A stretch of 10,510 nt of DNA. Origin: Bacillota bacterium (GTDB lineage: Bacteria > Bacillota > Bacilli > Bacillales_B > DSM-18226). Numbering within the stretch: the first letter of the stretch is position 1; the number at the start of each line of letters is the position of its first letter. The notes under the pieces were generated by a model. The model saw only the letters and a list, made by a program, of their open reading frames with translations, searched no databases and had not been told where the DNA came from. The stretch covers positions 1 through 10,510 of the forward strand of contig JAKACS010000057.1 in the NCBI GenBank assembly GCA_021821235.1, in the 5' to 3' direction. A program made the position numbers and the translations under genes. Positions 1-6,368 of the stretch are shown piece by piece.

Positions 1-115
1 TCGCTAATCATAATATCCTTAATAAAATTAGACGAATGATTGTCCACTGTTTTTCAACCTCTTTCATTATCTGTATTACTTATATAACATAAATAATGAT
101 ATTTTTCCATTGTTC

Positions 116-129
116 GCAAGATTTCTTGC
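116..129. repeat. Short perfect inverted repeat upstream of the oxidoreductase gene
   Basis: GCAAGA-tt-TCTTGC is a 6+2+6 palindrome lying 97 bp before the start codon and about 33 bp upstream of the weak -35 candidate. The 2-base spacer is too tight for a good RNA hairpin, so if it matters it is more likely a protein-binding site. No known operator consensus was recognised. The rest of 1-225 is AT-rich and shows no convincing gene. Confidence 0.3.
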
Positions 130-161
130 AGAGAAAAAGAAACTTCGTGAAAAAAGTTCAT

Positions 162-190
162 TTTAAAAAAACTCGCAAAAAAGGTAAAAT
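162..190 (+). promoter_or_regulatory. Weak sigma-A-like promoter candidate for the oxidoreductase gene
   Basis: TTTAAA (162-167), a 17-base spacer and TAAAAT (185-190) precede the SD by about 20 bases. The -10 matches five of six consensus positions and the -35 only four of six. In such A/T-rich sequence this could arise by chance. Confidence 0.35.
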
Positions 191-225
191 AAAGTGAAAA
201 GCAAGTACAGGAAGGAGAAGTCTGT

Positions 226-1215
226 ATGATAAACTTCGGAACAGTTGGCACGGGATGGATTACATCCTCTTTTATTGAAGCGGCACAACTTAGCAATGAA
301 TTTAAATTAACGGCGGTCTACTCCCGAACAGAAGAGAATGCGAAAATCCTCGCCGATACATACGGGGCATCGATGGTTTTTACCGATCCTGAGGAAATGG
401 CAAAGAGTGACGCGATTGAAGCAGTCTATATTGCTTCCCCCAATTCGCTTCATTTTGACCAAGCGATGATTTTTTTGCAAAACAAGAAACACGTAATTTG
501 TGAAAAACCGATTTTTTCGAACACAAAGGAATTGCAGGCGGCCTATCAAGCTGCGGAAGAGAATGGTGTTTATTTGTTTGAAGCAATCCGCAATCTGCAC
601 ACGCCGAATTTTAAAATCCTAAAGGAAAACTTGCATTTGGCCGGAAAGGTTCGAAGTGCGATTTTGCCGTATATTCAATATTCTTCACGCTATGATTTGT
701 TTTTACAGGGAGAAGAGCCGAATATTTTCTCCGCGAAGTTCTCCGGAGGAGCGCTTGTGGATCTGGGCGTTTATCCACTTTATTTGGCAGTTGGACTTTT
801 TGGAGCGCCAAAAAAGTCAACCTACCATCCGGTTGTTTTGCATAGCGGCATAGACGGCAGCGGGACGCTTGTGTTGGAGTATGATGAATTTATTTGTACC
901 ATTCTTTGTTCAAAAGTATCGCATTCGACGATTGTTTGCGAAATCCATGGTGAGATGGGGACATTTGTCATGGAGGACGCTGCACCGATTTCACAAATCG
1001 AGTTTGTCGACAGCCATTCGAAGGAGAGCCGGGTGCTAAGCGTGCCTCAAGAAGAAAAAAACATGATGTATGAATGCAGAGAAATTGCACAAGTCATGAA
1101 GACCGGTGATCAAAACAGATATGAAGAGCTGAAGGAATTAAGCAAAATCGTATTGGGGATCACAGAAGAGGCAAGAAGACAAAACAACATCGTATTCGAT
1201 TCAGAGAAAGAATAG
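226..1215 (+). CDS. yulF: Gfo/Idh/MocA-family NAD(P)-dependent oxidoreductase, YulF-like
   Basis: A cytosolic dehydrogenase-type protein of 329 residues, the normal length for this family. The N-terminal Rossmann fold opens with FGTVGTGWIT (about residues 4-13), a GxGxxx-type dinucleotide loop. The family signature CEKP lies near residues 90-93 and follows a YIASPN segment typical of the NAD(P)-binding half. The C-terminal half carries YSSRYD and the GGALVDLGVYP motif (about 174-184), which in this family lines the substrate site. The start is well supported: AGGAGA ends 7-8 bases before the ATG. The sequence resembles B. subtilis YulF as I remember it, including the N-terminal pattern MIxFGTxGTxWIT. 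The substrate is unknown, probably a sugar, inositol or related polyol. It appears to be a single-gene unit convergent with brnQ. The family call is secure; the symbol is by resemblance only. Confidence 0.85.
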   Translation: MINFGTVGTGWITSSFIEAAQLSNEFKLTAVYSRTEENAKILADTYGASMVFTDPEEMAKSDAIEAVYIASPNSLHFDQAMIFLQNKKHVICEKPIFSNTKELQAAYQAAEENGVYLFEAIRNLHTPNFKILKENLHLAGKVRSAILPYIQYSSRYDLFLQGEEPNIFSAKFSGGALVDLGVYPLYLAVGLFGAPKKSTYHPVVLHSGIDGSGTLVLEYDEFICTILCSKVSHSTIVCEIHGEMGTFVMEDAAPISQIEFVDSHSKESRVLSVPQEEKNMMYECREIAQVMKTGDQNRYEELKELSKIVLGITEEARRQNNIVFDSEKE

Positions 1216-1304
1216 GCTGGCTGATTGAAAAGCCGGCTTCCGCTCCAGCACAGAAATCGGGGCAGCTTTTCAACAATATCAGGAATTTAATTCTTAAAGT
1301 GAAT

Positions 1305-1334
1305 AAAGCCAAGAGTGAGCGGCTCTTGGCTTTT
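1305..1334. terminator. Shared intrinsic terminator between convergent yulF-like gene and brnQ
   Basis: AAAGCCAAGAG (1305-1315) pairs with CTCTTGGCTTT (1323-1333) around a 7-base loop, an 11-bp perfect stem. The plus-strand tail is TTTT then ACATT; the minus-strand tail is TTTATTCACTTT. Both tails are modest. The hairpin lies only a few bases after the brnQ stop and about 90 bases after the oxidoreductase stop, so it probably serves both. A second weaker dyad, GCTGGCT/AGCCGGC, sits at about 1216-1240 without a T-run. Confidence 0.75.
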
Positions 1335-1337
1335 ACA

Positions 1338-2678
1338 TTACGATGCATCTTTCATATCAGCTGTTCCCGCAGCTGGCTGTTTGCGCAGCAGCCAATCAAT
1401 CGTCAGACCAATAGCTCCGCCGGCAAGAGCCGGAACGACCCAGCCAAGGCCAACGGAAGCAAACGGAAGAGCATCCATCAGCGGCTGAACGGCTTGTAAT
1501 TTTAAACCGAACATTTTTAAGCCGTCGTTTAAGCTGACAATGCCGGTCAACAACATCGCACCTGCATACACTTTGCTTGAACCGCGATAAAAGCGGTGGA
1601 AAAATGATGAGGTGACGAGTACGATCGTTAATGGATAGGCCATGACAAGGAATGGTACCGAAATATTGATAATTTGATTTAAGCCAAGATTTGCGATTAA
1701 AAAACTCACTACTGTTATCACAGTGACAACAAACTTATAGCTGACCTTTGGGGCGATTTTGGCAAAATATTGTCCACAAGCAATCGTCAGTCCGACACAG
1801 GTTGTAAACGTTGCAAGAGTGAAAATGAAACCGAGAAGAATTTTTCCCCCTGTTCCAAGCAGCATCGTTGAGGCTGCGGACAACAATTGCGAACCATTTT
1901 CAAAATTGCCATATGTGCTCATTTTTGCCCCAAGCAGGCCGATCGCGACATATACGAGTGCAAGGGCAGTTCCGGCAATCAGCCCGGCTTTCACGGTATA
2001 GGCTGTTAATTGGCTTTTCTCTTTGATCCCTTTTTGCTTCAACGTTGTTAAAACGACGATGCCAAAAGCAAGAGCCGCCAGAGCGTCCATAGTAGAATAA
2101 CCATCAATAAATCCTTTTACTAATGAGGCACTTTGGTAATTTTCCGTTGGCGCTTTAAATGGCTGATTCAACTTAACAAAACCTGTCACCGAAAGAACAA
2201 CAATCGATAGCAACAATGTCGGTGTAATCAACCGTCCCATGTAATCGACAACCTTTGATGGATTTAAGCTTAATAAATAAACAAGTAAAAAGAATACAGC
2301 CGTAAAGGCGAACAGAAGCGTTGAATTGCTGAAGGCTGATCCGCCCAAAAAAGGTTTGAACCCCATTTCAAAGGCAACATTCGCGTTTCTCGGAATCCCG
2401 AAAAATGGTCCGATTGATAAATAAACAACAATCGTAAAAATGAGCCCGAACCATGGATGTACCCGGCTGCCAAGTGTATTCACGCCGTCTTTTACAAGGG
2501 CGATGGCGATGAGGACTAAGAGCGGCAAGCCAACCGCCGTTAAAATAAATCCGACAATCGCCGGCCAAAAGGAAGTGCCTGCGCCCATTCCCAAAAAAGG
2601 TGGAAAAATCAAGTTTCCAGCTCCGAAAAACATTGAAAATAGCATTAATCCGACAAATAAAGTATCTTTCTTCTTCAT
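1338..2678 (-). CDS. brnQ: Branched-chain amino acid carrier, LIVCS family (BrnQ/BraB)
   Basis: An integral membrane symporter that imports leucine, isoleucine and valine, in this family coupled to Na+ or H+. The 446 residues match the usual 430-450 and are dominated by about twelve hydrophobic segments. The N-terminus has the characteristic LFSMFFGAGNLIFPPFLG (about residues 13-30), with GIPRNANVAFEMGF near residue 95 and a GYSTMDALAALAFGIVV segment near residue 195, all typical of BrnQ/BraB. The ATG is supported by GAGGAGAGG about 7 bases upstream. It is monocistronic, with its own promoter and a long T-box leader (2702-2966) whose specifier reads ATC. Expression should therefore rise when uncharged tRNA-Ile accumulates, which agrees with the predicted transport function. 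B. subtilis has both BrnQ and BraB and I cannot say which is the closer orthologue. No defects seen. Confidence 0.93.
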   Translation of the reverse strand: MKKKDTLFVGLMLFSMFFGAGNLIFPPFLGMGAGTSFWPAIVGFILTAVGLPLLVLIAIALVKDGVNTLGSRVHPWFGLIFTIVVYLSIGPFFGIPRNANVAFEMGFKPFLGGSAFSNSTLLFAFTAVFFLLVYLLSLNPSKVVDYMGRLITPTLLLSIVVLSVTGFVKLNQPFKAPTENYQSASLVKGFIDGYSTMDALAALAFGIVVLTTLKQKGIKEKSQLTAYTVKAGLIAGTALALVYVAIGLLGAKMSTYGNFENGSQLLSAASTMLLGTGGKILLGFIFTLATFTTCVGLTIACGQYFAKIAPKVSYKFVVTVITVVSFLIANLGLNQIINISVPFLVMAYPLTIVLVTSSFFHRFYRGSSKVYAGAMLLTGIVSLNDGLKMFGLKLQAVQPLMDALPFASVGLGWVVPALAGGAIGLTIDWLLRKQPAAGTADMKDAS

Positions 2679-2701
2679 GTGTAACCTCTCCTCTTTTCGA
2701 C

Positions 2702-2736
2702 AAAATAAAAAGCCCGCCCCTAGCCTAGGGACGAGC
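2702..2736 (-). terminator. Regulated T-box terminator hairpin
   Basis: On the minus strand GCTCGTCCCTA (2736-2726) pairs with TAGGGGCGGGC (2722-2712) across a GGC loop, with two G-U pairs, followed by TTTTTATTTT. Its 5' side CCCT can instead pair with the AGGG of the T-box to form the antiterminator, which makes this the ON/OFF element for brnQ. Confidence 0.9.
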
Positions 2737-2966
2737 GTGCTCGCGTTACCACCCTACTTCCGCAATAAAAAAATCTGCGGCTCTCGATCAACGTACCATC
2801 ATACGCGGCCCATTGTAACGGCGGACAGTTCCGGCGAAGGCTTACTGGTTGTTCAGCCTTGCATCTCAGAGATGATGTTCACAGGCAGCTTGATTCCGGC
2901 TTGCACCAACCGCCGGCTCTCTAATGTTCAAGTCTTGCATGCTACTGTTCTCGTCATCGATTTTTA
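2702..2966 (-). promoter_or_regulatory. T-box riboswitch leader of brnQ, isoleucine type
   Basis: Read on the minus strand, the T-box motif AGGGTGGTAACGCG lies at 2755-2742, with TGGT able to pair with an ACCA tRNA end. Stem I has an AGAGAGCCGGC...GCCGG apical arm near 2920-2890. The specifier region GAACATCATCTCTGAG (2880-2865) carries ATC at 2876-2874 and, in the next register, again ATC (2873-2871), so either reading gives isoleucine. AAGGC/GCCTT and CCGCA/TGCGG pairings further down fit stems II and III. The leader ends in an 11-bp terminator (2736-2712) with a T-rich tail just before the brnQ SD. This is standard tRNA-sensing antitermination; the family call is very secure and the specificity is likely. 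Confidence 0.93.
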
Positions 2967-3012
2967 AAACATTTTTTTCAAAAAAAGTCAGAATCAATCT
3001 ATTGATATTTTG

Positions 3013-3040
3013 ATTATATAATTTTTCGAATAATTTGCAA
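3013..3040 (-). promoter_or_regulatory. Sigma-A promoter of the T-box leader and brnQ
   Basis: On the minus strand TTGCAA (3040-3035) and TATAAT (3018-3013) are separated by 16 bases. The -10 is a perfect match. Transcription would start near 3006, about 40 bases before stem I of the T-box, giving a leader of roughly 300 nt. Confidence 0.75.
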
Positions 3041-3161
3041 GAAGTTTTTTTAAAAAAGTAATTTGGAAAAGTTATTGATGGCGCAATTGATTTGAGGAAG
3101 AGTCTAGGCACCTATCCCGCTTTCTTTCATATACATATCAAAAAGCGATATGGGGGACTTA

Positions 3162-4967
3162 ATGATGTTTAAAAGAAAGCGAAAAATGGATCCATCCCCC
3201 GAACAATTTGAGCAAAAGGCAGCTGAACAAAATACGCAACAGGATGCAGGAATAAATGAGAGAGCACGGTCAGTTTACCTTTATCCTGCCGTCATCAAGG
3301 CAATTGGCGGGGATAAGTGGGGCTATATCAACTCAAAAGGGAAGTGGATCCTTTCTCCGCTCTATGAGCATGCAGGAGATTTCCAAGAAAATGAACTGGC
3401 GATTGTCCGCTATATGAATCTTGCCGGTATCATTGATTTGAACGGATATTTGATTGTCAAGCCAAAGTATGATACGATCAATCCTTTTTCAGAAGGCCGG
3501 GCAACGGTTATTGACCATGAAGGCTTTAAAGTAATCGATGAAAGCGGTAAGGAAATCACGGATCGGGCTTATTCCTTTATCGGTGATTACAAAGGCGGCA
3601 GAGCACTGATTGCGGGAATGGAAAAGGGTCGCGATTTGTACGGTTATTTAAATAAATGGGGAAAAGAAGTCATTCCGCTTTCCTATGAAGCAGCTTCCGA
3701 TTTTACTGAAAAAAAAGCTGTCGTGAAAGTAGCAAGCGGCCGTTTTGCGCTGATTGGACTGACAGGAAAAATTCTTTACGAGTACTCCTATCCCGATGTG
3801 AGGGAACTTGGTGACGGCTTGCTCGTTTTTCAAAACCAAGAAAATGGCAAATTTGGCTATATGGATGAGGCGGGGAATGTTGTCATCCAACCGCAATTTG
3901 CAGGGGCAGAAGCATTTCGTAATGGCAGGGCGATTGTTCAACTAGCAAACGGCGGGAAAAATTCCTACGGACTAATCGATCGACACGGCCGCTATATTTT
4001 TAAACCGCAATATAGCGATCTCCAAGATCTTGGGGAAGGGAGAGTAGCACTTGGCAAGGCAATTAATTTAGAGAAACCGTATATTGGATCCACCTATGCC
4101 GTTAGCGATTATGATGGTCATATTCTGACAGGGTTTATTTATAACCGGATCACAAAATATGAATATAGCTTCGCATCAGCAAGCGACGGCCAAACGACTT
4201 TTTTTATCGATAAAAATGGAAAAAAAGTAAAGCAACTTCCGATTGTTAGCGGCAGCGGTGAACTCCGGTTTGATCAAGCGCTGATTAAAGCAGAAATTGA
4301 TTACCGGCTGATGTATTTTGATAAAAAAGGTGAGCGCATCTGGGAGCAAAATCGGATGATTGAGCTCGGAGGCGGGTTGATCATTCATGAGGAGAAGTAC
4401 AAACCGAATAAGGATTTTCTTGTCTACTATCCTTCTATTAGCGGTCTTGGGGCAAAGGAGGCAATCATTAATCAAACAATCAAGGATTTGACGGGGATTA
4501 AAGAAACGCCCTCGCACTTGCAGCTTGAGTCAAATTATTTTGGAGATTACGAGCTGCCTTTTTACAAGGGACATTTGCTGGAAATTGAAATAACGGGGTA
4601 CGATTATCCATTTGGGGCAGCCCATGGCATGCCTGTAAAAAAATATGCACAATTGGATCTTCGAAGTGGTGCCTTTTATCAGCTGAAGGATTTATTCAAG
4701 CCCGGCAGCCAGTATGTAAAAGTGATTAGCGCCATCATTGGTAAACAAATCATCAATGAATCGGAGTATTCGTACATTTTTCCGGGAAGTTTCAAAGGGA
4801 TTCAGGCCGATCAGCCGTTTTTTATCAAAAGCGATTCGATTTCACTTTACTTTTTGCCCTATGAAATTGCTCCGTATGCCGCAGGATTCCCAACGTTTAC
4901 GATCCCGTTTGAGGAAGTTGATGAGATCCTCGATAAAAAAGGCGCTTTTTGGCGGTCGTTTCATTAA
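3162..4967 (+). CDS. WG-repeat protein with C-terminal DUF4163/DUF3298-like region
   Basis: A 601-residue protein of unknown function. Residues about 52-361 hold seven to eight degenerate WG (KWG) repeats of about 35-45 residues. Clear examples start at KWGYINSKGKW, YGYLNKWGKEVI, FGYMDEAGNVVI and YGLIDRHGRYIF, each followed by a P-x-Y/F and an acidic-F segment. Residues about 417-467 resemble DUF4163, and about 471-590 match DUF3298, with GAAHG, LDLRSGxFYQLKDLF and LPYEIAPYAAGFP. DUF3298 also occurs in the anti-sigma factor RsiV and in PdaC-like proteins, which act outside the membrane. Here, however, the N-terminus (MMFKRKRKMDPS) is charged and I see no signal peptide or TM segment. The start at 3162 is preferred because GGGGG sits five to six bases upstream. 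The in-frame ATG at 3150 has no SD. No clear promoter was found in 3041-3161. It appears monocistronic. Domain assignment is fairly sure; the function is not known. Confidence 0.82.
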   Translation: MMFKRKRKMDPSPEQFEQKAAEQNTQQDAGINERARSVYLYPAVIKAIGGDKWGYINSKGKWILSPLYEHAGDFQENELAIVRYMNLAGIIDLNGYLIVKPKYDTINPFSEGRATVIDHEGFKVIDESGKEITDRAYSFIGDYKGGRALIAGMEKGRDLYGYLNKWGKEVIPLSYEAASDFTEKKAVVKVASGRFALIGLTGKILYEYSYPDVRELGDGLLVFQNQENGKFGYMDEAGNVVIQPQFAGAEAFRNGRAIVQLANGGKNSYGLIDRHGRYIFKPQYSDLQDLGEGRVALGKAINLEKPYIGSTYAVSDYDGHILTGFIYNRITKYEYSFASASDGQTTFFIDKNGKKVKQLPIVSGSGELRFDQALIKAEIDYRLMYFDKKGERIWEQNRMIELGGGLIIHEEKYKPNKDFLVYYPSISGLGAKEAIINQTIKDLTGIKETPSHLQLESNYFGDYELPFYKGHLLEIEITGYDYPFGAAHGMPVKKYAQLDLRSGAFYQLKDLFKPGSQYVKVISAIIGKQIINESEYSYIFPGSFKGIQADQPFFIKSDSISLYFLPYEIAPYAAGFPTFTIPFEEVDEILDKKGAFWRSFH

Positions 4968-5010
4968 AGTGGAAAAAGAAGCGAGCCCAATTCCCAGGTT
5001 TCTCAGGGTC

Positions 5011-5047
5011 AAACGGTCGTTAGGGGCATTCCAAATGCCCTCCGTTT
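5011..5047 (+). repeat. Imperfect inverted repeat downstream of the WG-repeat gene
   Basis: AAACGG (5011-5016) pairs with CCGTTT (5042-5047), and GGGGCATT (5023-5030) pairs with AATGCCCT (5034-5041) around a CCA loop. TCGTTA is bulged on the 5' side. It could fold as a 3'-UTR hairpin. It has no following T-run, so it is not a canonical terminator by itself. Confidence 0.5.
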
Positions 5048-5068
5048 ATCGGCCAAACTAAAAAGGAC

Positions 5069-5091
5069 CGGGCGGTTTTTGCTCGTTTTTT
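5069..5091 (+). terminator. Weak intrinsic terminator of the WG-repeat gene
   Basis: CGGGC (5069-5073) pairs with GCTCG (5081-5085), five pairs including one G-U, followed by six T residues. The stem is short but the tail is good. It sits between convergent genes. On the minus strand the same sequence has an A-C mismatch, so it is less likely to stop the 92-residue gene. Confidence 0.5.
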
Positions 5092-5092
5092 C

Positions 5093-5371
5093 TTATAAAT
5101 GCCTTTTTCGAAAGACGAACCAGTATCCGCTGAAAAGGATCAGAAAGAAGAGGATGACGATTCCGGGAAAAATGTAGGCGGAAATCGTAGGATAGACTAT
5201 TTTTTTCAATTGTTTTGGCGTTTCTTGTGAGACAAGATCTATTTTATAAAAGAGACTCGTGATTGTTTCTCTTGATTGTGGTGGGGTAATACCGGCATTG
5301 GATTGAGCAAACGCTTGAGCACCTGCAAGAAGAAGCAAAAGAGCTGCAAGAAGCGAGATCTTCTTAAACAT
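5093..5371 (-). CDS. Small signal-peptide protein with C-terminal membrane anchor, function unknown
   Basis: A 92-residue protein that I do not recognise. It has a textbook signal peptide: MFKK, then a leucine/alanine-rich core (about 5-18), then an AFA-Q cleavage motif near residues 20-23. A hydrophilic stretch of about 40 residues (about 23-62) follows, containing SLFYKIDLVSQETPKQLKK. A single hydrophobic segment (about 63-87) is closed by a basic tail, RKRHL. Predicted topology is a short extracytoplasmic domain tethered by a C-terminal TM helix with a cytoplasmic tail. The start chosen is the ATG at 5371: GGAG lies 9 bases upstream. The in-frame TTG at 5380 touches that GGAG and cannot use it. 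It is divergent from the DUF2249/flavodoxin/HMA group and shares a 213-bp region with FNR-like and TTGTGAA boxes, so it may belong to the same redox regulon. This is an inference from position only. Confidence 0.7.
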   Translation of the reverse strand: MFKKISLLAALLLLLAGAQAFAQSNAGITPPQSRETITSLFYKIDLVSQETPKQLKKIVYPTISAYIFPGIVILFFLILFSGYWFVFRKRHL

Positions 5372-5451
5372 TGTATTCAACTCCGATATGTTGTTATCTT
5401 TGTTTCATTTTATCATTGAAGGCATATGAATATTGCAGTTGAACGCTAATG

Positions 5452-5470
5452 TTCACAATACTTTCACAAT
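5452..5470 (-). promoter_or_regulatory. Two tandem TTGTGAA boxes, ResD-like operator candidate
   Basis: On the minus strand ATTGTGAA occurs twice as a direct repeat with an 11-bp period (5470-5463 and 5459-5452). B. subtilis ResD, as I recall it, recognises TTTGTGAAT-like sites, often in tandem. A candidate -10 TAAAAT for the 92-residue gene is at 5412-5407, with no good -35, so the boxes would lie at roughly -52 to -70. The repeat is seen directly; the regulator is inferred. Confidence 0.45.
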
Positions 5471-5511
5471 CTACACCATAAGCAAATTTTCCATTGATTA
5501 ACTTAGCTGTC

Positions 5512-5525
5512 TTGATGCAGATCAA
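5512..5525. promoter_or_regulatory. Perfect FNR-type palindrome TTGAT-GCAG-ATCAA
   Basis: This is an exact match to the E. coli-type FNR/Anr/Dnr consensus TTGATNNNNATCAA. It is centred at 5518.5. The only good -10 downstream is TAGAAT (5548-5553), which predicts a start near 5560, so the site is centred at about -41.5. That is the classical position of a class II activator site. No proper -35 is present, consistent with activator dependence. B. subtilis Fnr itself prefers TGTGA-N6-TCACA, so the cognate regulator is uncertain. Confidence 0.6.
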
Positions 5526-5547
5526 TTTTTTTAGCAAAAAAAGAAGA

Positions 5548-5553
5548 TAGAAT
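5548..5553 (+). promoter_or_regulatory. Candidate -10 of the DUF2249-flavodoxin-HMA group
   Basis: TAGAAT matches the -10 consensus in five of six positions. The -35 region 17 bases upstream is only an A/T run. Start would fall near 5560, giving a 25-base leader to the ATG at 5585. Confidence 0.5.
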
Positions 5554-5584
5554 GTATCCAAAAGATTCTGAAGGGAGAAACACT

Positions 5585-5836
5585 ATGGGCAATCAGACGA
5601 TGCAAGCAGATGGAAAAATTGTGATTTTGGATATGCGTGAAAGAATTCTGAGAGGAGAGCACCCGCGGAAGGAAATCATTGATTTCGTCAGAACCGTACC
5701 AATCGGCACCATTATTGAAATCCATATTCCCCATTATGGCCAACCACTGATCGCGGGATTGGAATCCTTGGGAATGAACGTCATTGTCAATGAAATCGAA
5801 CCGGGGCATTTTCGGTTGATGGCGGTAAAGTTATAA
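5585..5836 (+). CDS. Small DUF2249-type (TusA/SirA-like fold) protein
   Basis: An 83-residue cytosolic protein. The pattern ILDMRERILRGEHPRKEII (about residues 14-32), then GTIIEIHIPHYGQPLIAGLESLGM (about 42-65) and a final PGHFRL, fits the DUF2249 family. These are small alpha/beta proteins often annotated as amino acid decarboxylase-like or TusA-like. In other bacteria they often neighbour denitrification or nitrosative-stress genes (family knowledge). No TusA-type catalytic cysteine is visible; the protein has no Cys at all, so a sulfur-carrier role is unlikely. The start at 5585 has a good GGGAG seven bases upstream. An in-frame ATG at 5552 overlaps the -10 and lacks an SD. It is first in a probable three-gene unit, 67 bases before the flavodoxin, downstream of an FNR-type site. 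Molecular role unknown. Confidence 0.75.
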   Translation: MGNQTMQADGKIVILDMRERILRGEHPRKEIIDFVRTVPIGTIIEIHIPHYGQPLIAGLESLGMNVIVNEIEPGHFRLMAVKL

Positions 5837-5903
5837 AAAATGATGGCCTAAAATAAGGATGATCGGTTTTATAAGAAGTTTTTTCCAAAATGGAGGGATC
5901 CTT

Positions 5904-6368
5904 ATGTTAGCAACTTGTTTAATTATCTATTCAAGCATGACAGGGAACACAGAAGAGATTGCTGAGGAAATTGGCAAGGGCATTGTTGAGGCGGGAGCTA
6001 CTGTTGAGATAAAAGATATTTTATTTGCGGATGTCACAGACCTTTTCGACTATGATGGAATTTTGCTGGGCGCTCATACATGGGGAGACGGGGAATTGCC
6101 GGATGAGTTTCTTGATTTTTATGAAGAAATGGACGGGATCCGGTTGGATGGGAAGCTTGCCGCTGCCTTTGGTTCCTGTGATTCTTCGTATGAGTATCGC
6201 GGCAGGGCGGTTGACCTTTTAGAAGGTAAATTGGCGGAAAGAGGAGCAGAAATCATTGCAGAAGGCCTGAAAATTGAGCTCGCGCCAACCGAGGCGGAAA
6301 AACAGCAATGCAGCCAATTTGGCAAAGAGTTTGTGAAAAAAATCATCAAAAAGGTGGAGTCAAAATGA
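5904..6368 (+). CDS. Short-chain flavodoxin (YkuN/YkuP type)
   Basis: An FMN-binding electron carrier of the cytosol, 154 residues, the normal length for short-chain flavodoxins (B. subtilis YkuN/YkuP are about 150-160). The phosphate-binding loop is SSMTGNTEE at about residues 10-18. The second FMN loop is probably the AHTWGDGELP segment (about 64-73), whose tryptophan would stack on the isoalloxazine. The third is FGSCDSSYEY (about 89-98), with the aromatic Tyr. The protein is acidic, as expected. The start at 5904 is chosen because GGAGGG lies about 7 bases upstream; an in-frame ATG at 5859 lacks a usable SD. Its stop overlaps the HMA gene start as ATGA, implying translational coupling. 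The shared promoter region suggests redox or oxygen control. Whether it serves a fatty acid desaturase, nitric oxide synthase or another partner cannot be told here. Confidence 0.9.
   Translation: MLATCLIIYSSMTGNTEEIAEEIGKGIVEAGATVEIKDILFADVTDLFDYDGILLGAHTWGDGELPDEFLDFYEEMDGIRLDGKLAAAFGSCDSSYEYRGRAVDLLEGKLAERGAEIIAEGLKIELAPTEAEKQQCSQFGKEFVKKIIKKVESK

Noticed and set aside
2440..2967. A 175-codon plus-strand open frame across the start of brnQ and its leader
   Set aside because: It is antisense to brnQ and to a structured T-box RNA, has no SD, and its translation resembles no protein.
2960..3000. CodY-like box in the brnQ leader (A/T-rich near-palindrome around TTTGAAAAAAA)
   Set aside because: It departs too much from AATTTTCWGAAAATT and lies in low-complexity sequence.
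3121..3140. Sporulation (sigma-E or sigma-K) promoter before the WG-repeat gene, from CATATACAT
   Set aside because: No matching -35 at the right distance for either sigma factor or for sigma-A.
5011..5047. Canonical terminator
   Set aside because: The stem is good but no T-run follows; the better terminator candidate is at 5069-5091.
5452..5470. Rex operator (TTGTGAA-N4-TTCACAA)
   Set aside because: The two TTGTGAA boxes are direct, not inverted, repeats, so the Rex dyad is absent.
5859..5903. N-terminal extension of the flavodoxin from the ATG at 5859
   Set aside because: The AAGG before it is too close to act as an SD, the extra residues lie outside the flavodoxin fold, and the ATG at 5904 has an excellent SD.
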